This document shows, piece by piece, positions 5,831 to 6,447 of a DNA stretch of 6,447 bases. Numbering within the stretch: the stretch's first letter is position 1; every line of letters begins with the position of its first letter. Source of the stretch: Chlamydiia bacterium (lineage in GTDB: Bacteria; Chlamydiota; Chlamydiia; Chlamydiales; Simkaniaceae); assembly GCA_020440405.1 (NCBI GenBank), contig JAGROF010000248.1, positions 1 to 6,447 on the forward strand, in the 5' to 3' direction. Both the position numbers and the translations under genes were made by a program. Below the pieces are notes generated by a model. It saw only the letters and a list, made by a program, of their open reading frames with translations. It made no database searches and was not told the DNA's origin.

Positions 5831-6447
5831 CTAAGTTACAACTCTTCTAAAAACACCTGTTGCCCAGAATAGGGTGAAGATGGCAAAGGGAATCAGTACG
5901 ATGAAGGCATACAAAATGCTGACTGAGTTAAAATCTCCGACTGCAAGGGCTCGAGAGGCATTTACCACATAGTAAACTGGATTGAAGTGAGCGACAACCC
6001 TTAACCACAAAGGGGCTAAAGACATGGGAAGAAGCGTTCCTGACAAAAGAAGCACAGGCAAATGAATTCCGTGAACGAGAGGAGCATAACGGTCTTCACT
6101 TTTAAAGATGACTCCTACAGCGTTTCCAAAGGATGACGTGATCAGCACCAACAACGCTAAAAGAACAAACAAAATCCCGAGTCCCGGAACGCTTGCACGA
6201 AACCCAAAAGGAACCGCAATTAGAATAAAAAGTAAGGACTGAAACAACGCAGAACAAGCATCAAAAAAAACATGTCCCCCTAGGATCGCAAAACGACTGG
6301 CTGGAGTCACACGCAACCGTTCAATCACTCCCGCCCGCACTTCATCAATAATCCCAAATCCTGTAAAAAGTCCTGTAGAAAAAGCAATAATGGTGAGCAT
6401 CCGGGGAACAAAAAGGGTTAAAATATGATCTGTCCCTAAACTCCCTC
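5831..6447 (-). CDS. ABC-2 type exporter permease, DrrB-like (partial, 5' end outside window)
   Basis: The reading frame is open from the stop at 5831 to the right edge, so the gene starts beyond 6447. The ATG at 6400 is internal: the 15 codons before it (containing ILTLFVPR) continue the family sequence. The visible part matches daunorubicin-resistance-type ABC-2 permeases, with a membrane helix running into TGFGIIDEVRAGVIERLRVT and then PASRFAILGG, the well-conserved cytoplasmic loop. Further hydrophobic segments follow, then LSGTLLPMSLAPLWLR, FNPVYYVVNASRAL and a last helix ending in a basic tail. It should sit in the inner membrane and export a drug, lipid or similar compound with an ATPase that is probably encoded upstream outside the window. 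It differs in sequence from the permease at 66-842, so the two belong to separate exporters. The following P-loop gene begins one base after its stop. Confidence 0.92.
   Translation of the reverse strand, partial: GSLGTDHILTLFVPRMLTIIAFSTGLFTGFGIIDEVRAGVIERLRVTPASRFAILGGHVFFDACSALFQSLLFILIAVPFGFRASVPGLGILFVLLALLVLITSSFGNAVGVIFKSEDRYAPLVHGIHLPVLLLSGTLLPMSLAPLWLRVVAHFNPVYYVVNASRALAVGDFNSVSILYAFIVLIPFAIFTLFWATGVFRRVVT

Overview
The window looks like a bacterial chromosome segment, AT-leaning by eye, with tightly packed genes on both strands. There are no RNA genes, insertion sequences, CRISPR arrays or phage genes. The gene mix is a DUF502 membrane protein, an EndoG-like nuclease, a short radical SAM/SPASM protein, a Qnr-like pentapeptide protein and two ABC-2 exporters. 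This would fit an environmental chlamydia-like (Chlamydiota) or similar host-associated Gram-negative genome, but that is an inference from gene content and style; no marker gene proves it.

Left part, minus strand (about 66-3012): read in the direction of transcription, the order is an EndoG-type DNA/RNA nuclease with an N-terminal membrane anchor or signal (2278-3012), a Qnr-like pentapeptide-repeat protein (1654-2190), an ABC ATPase (835-1617) and its ABC-2 permease (66-842). ATPase and permease overlap by 8 bases and surely form one exporter. A near-perfect sigma70-type promoter (TTGACA, 17 bp, TATACT) overlaps the end of the pentapeptide gene and should drive the exporter pair on its own.

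Middle part, plus strand (3140-5216): after a 127-bp divergent intergenic region come a DUF502 two-helix membrane protein, a radical SAM/SPASM enzyme overlapping it by one base, and 62 bp later a predicted secreted protein with a GTG start. That protein carries a perfectly periodic W-N-N-x repeat (Trp every fourth residue) followed by a His-rich tail. Each of its five Trp repeat units contains a W-x-N triplet, the kind of motif that some SPASM enzymes crosslink. The pair is therefore the most interesting candidate for something new here, although the link is speculative.

Right part, minus strand (5302-6447): an ABC-2 permease of the daunorubicin-exporter type runs in from beyond the right edge. 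One base separates it from a small P-loop NTPase resembling NadR-type or deoxynucleoside kinases. This second exporter is unrelated in sequence to the one at the left, and its ATPase, if adjacent, lies outside the window.
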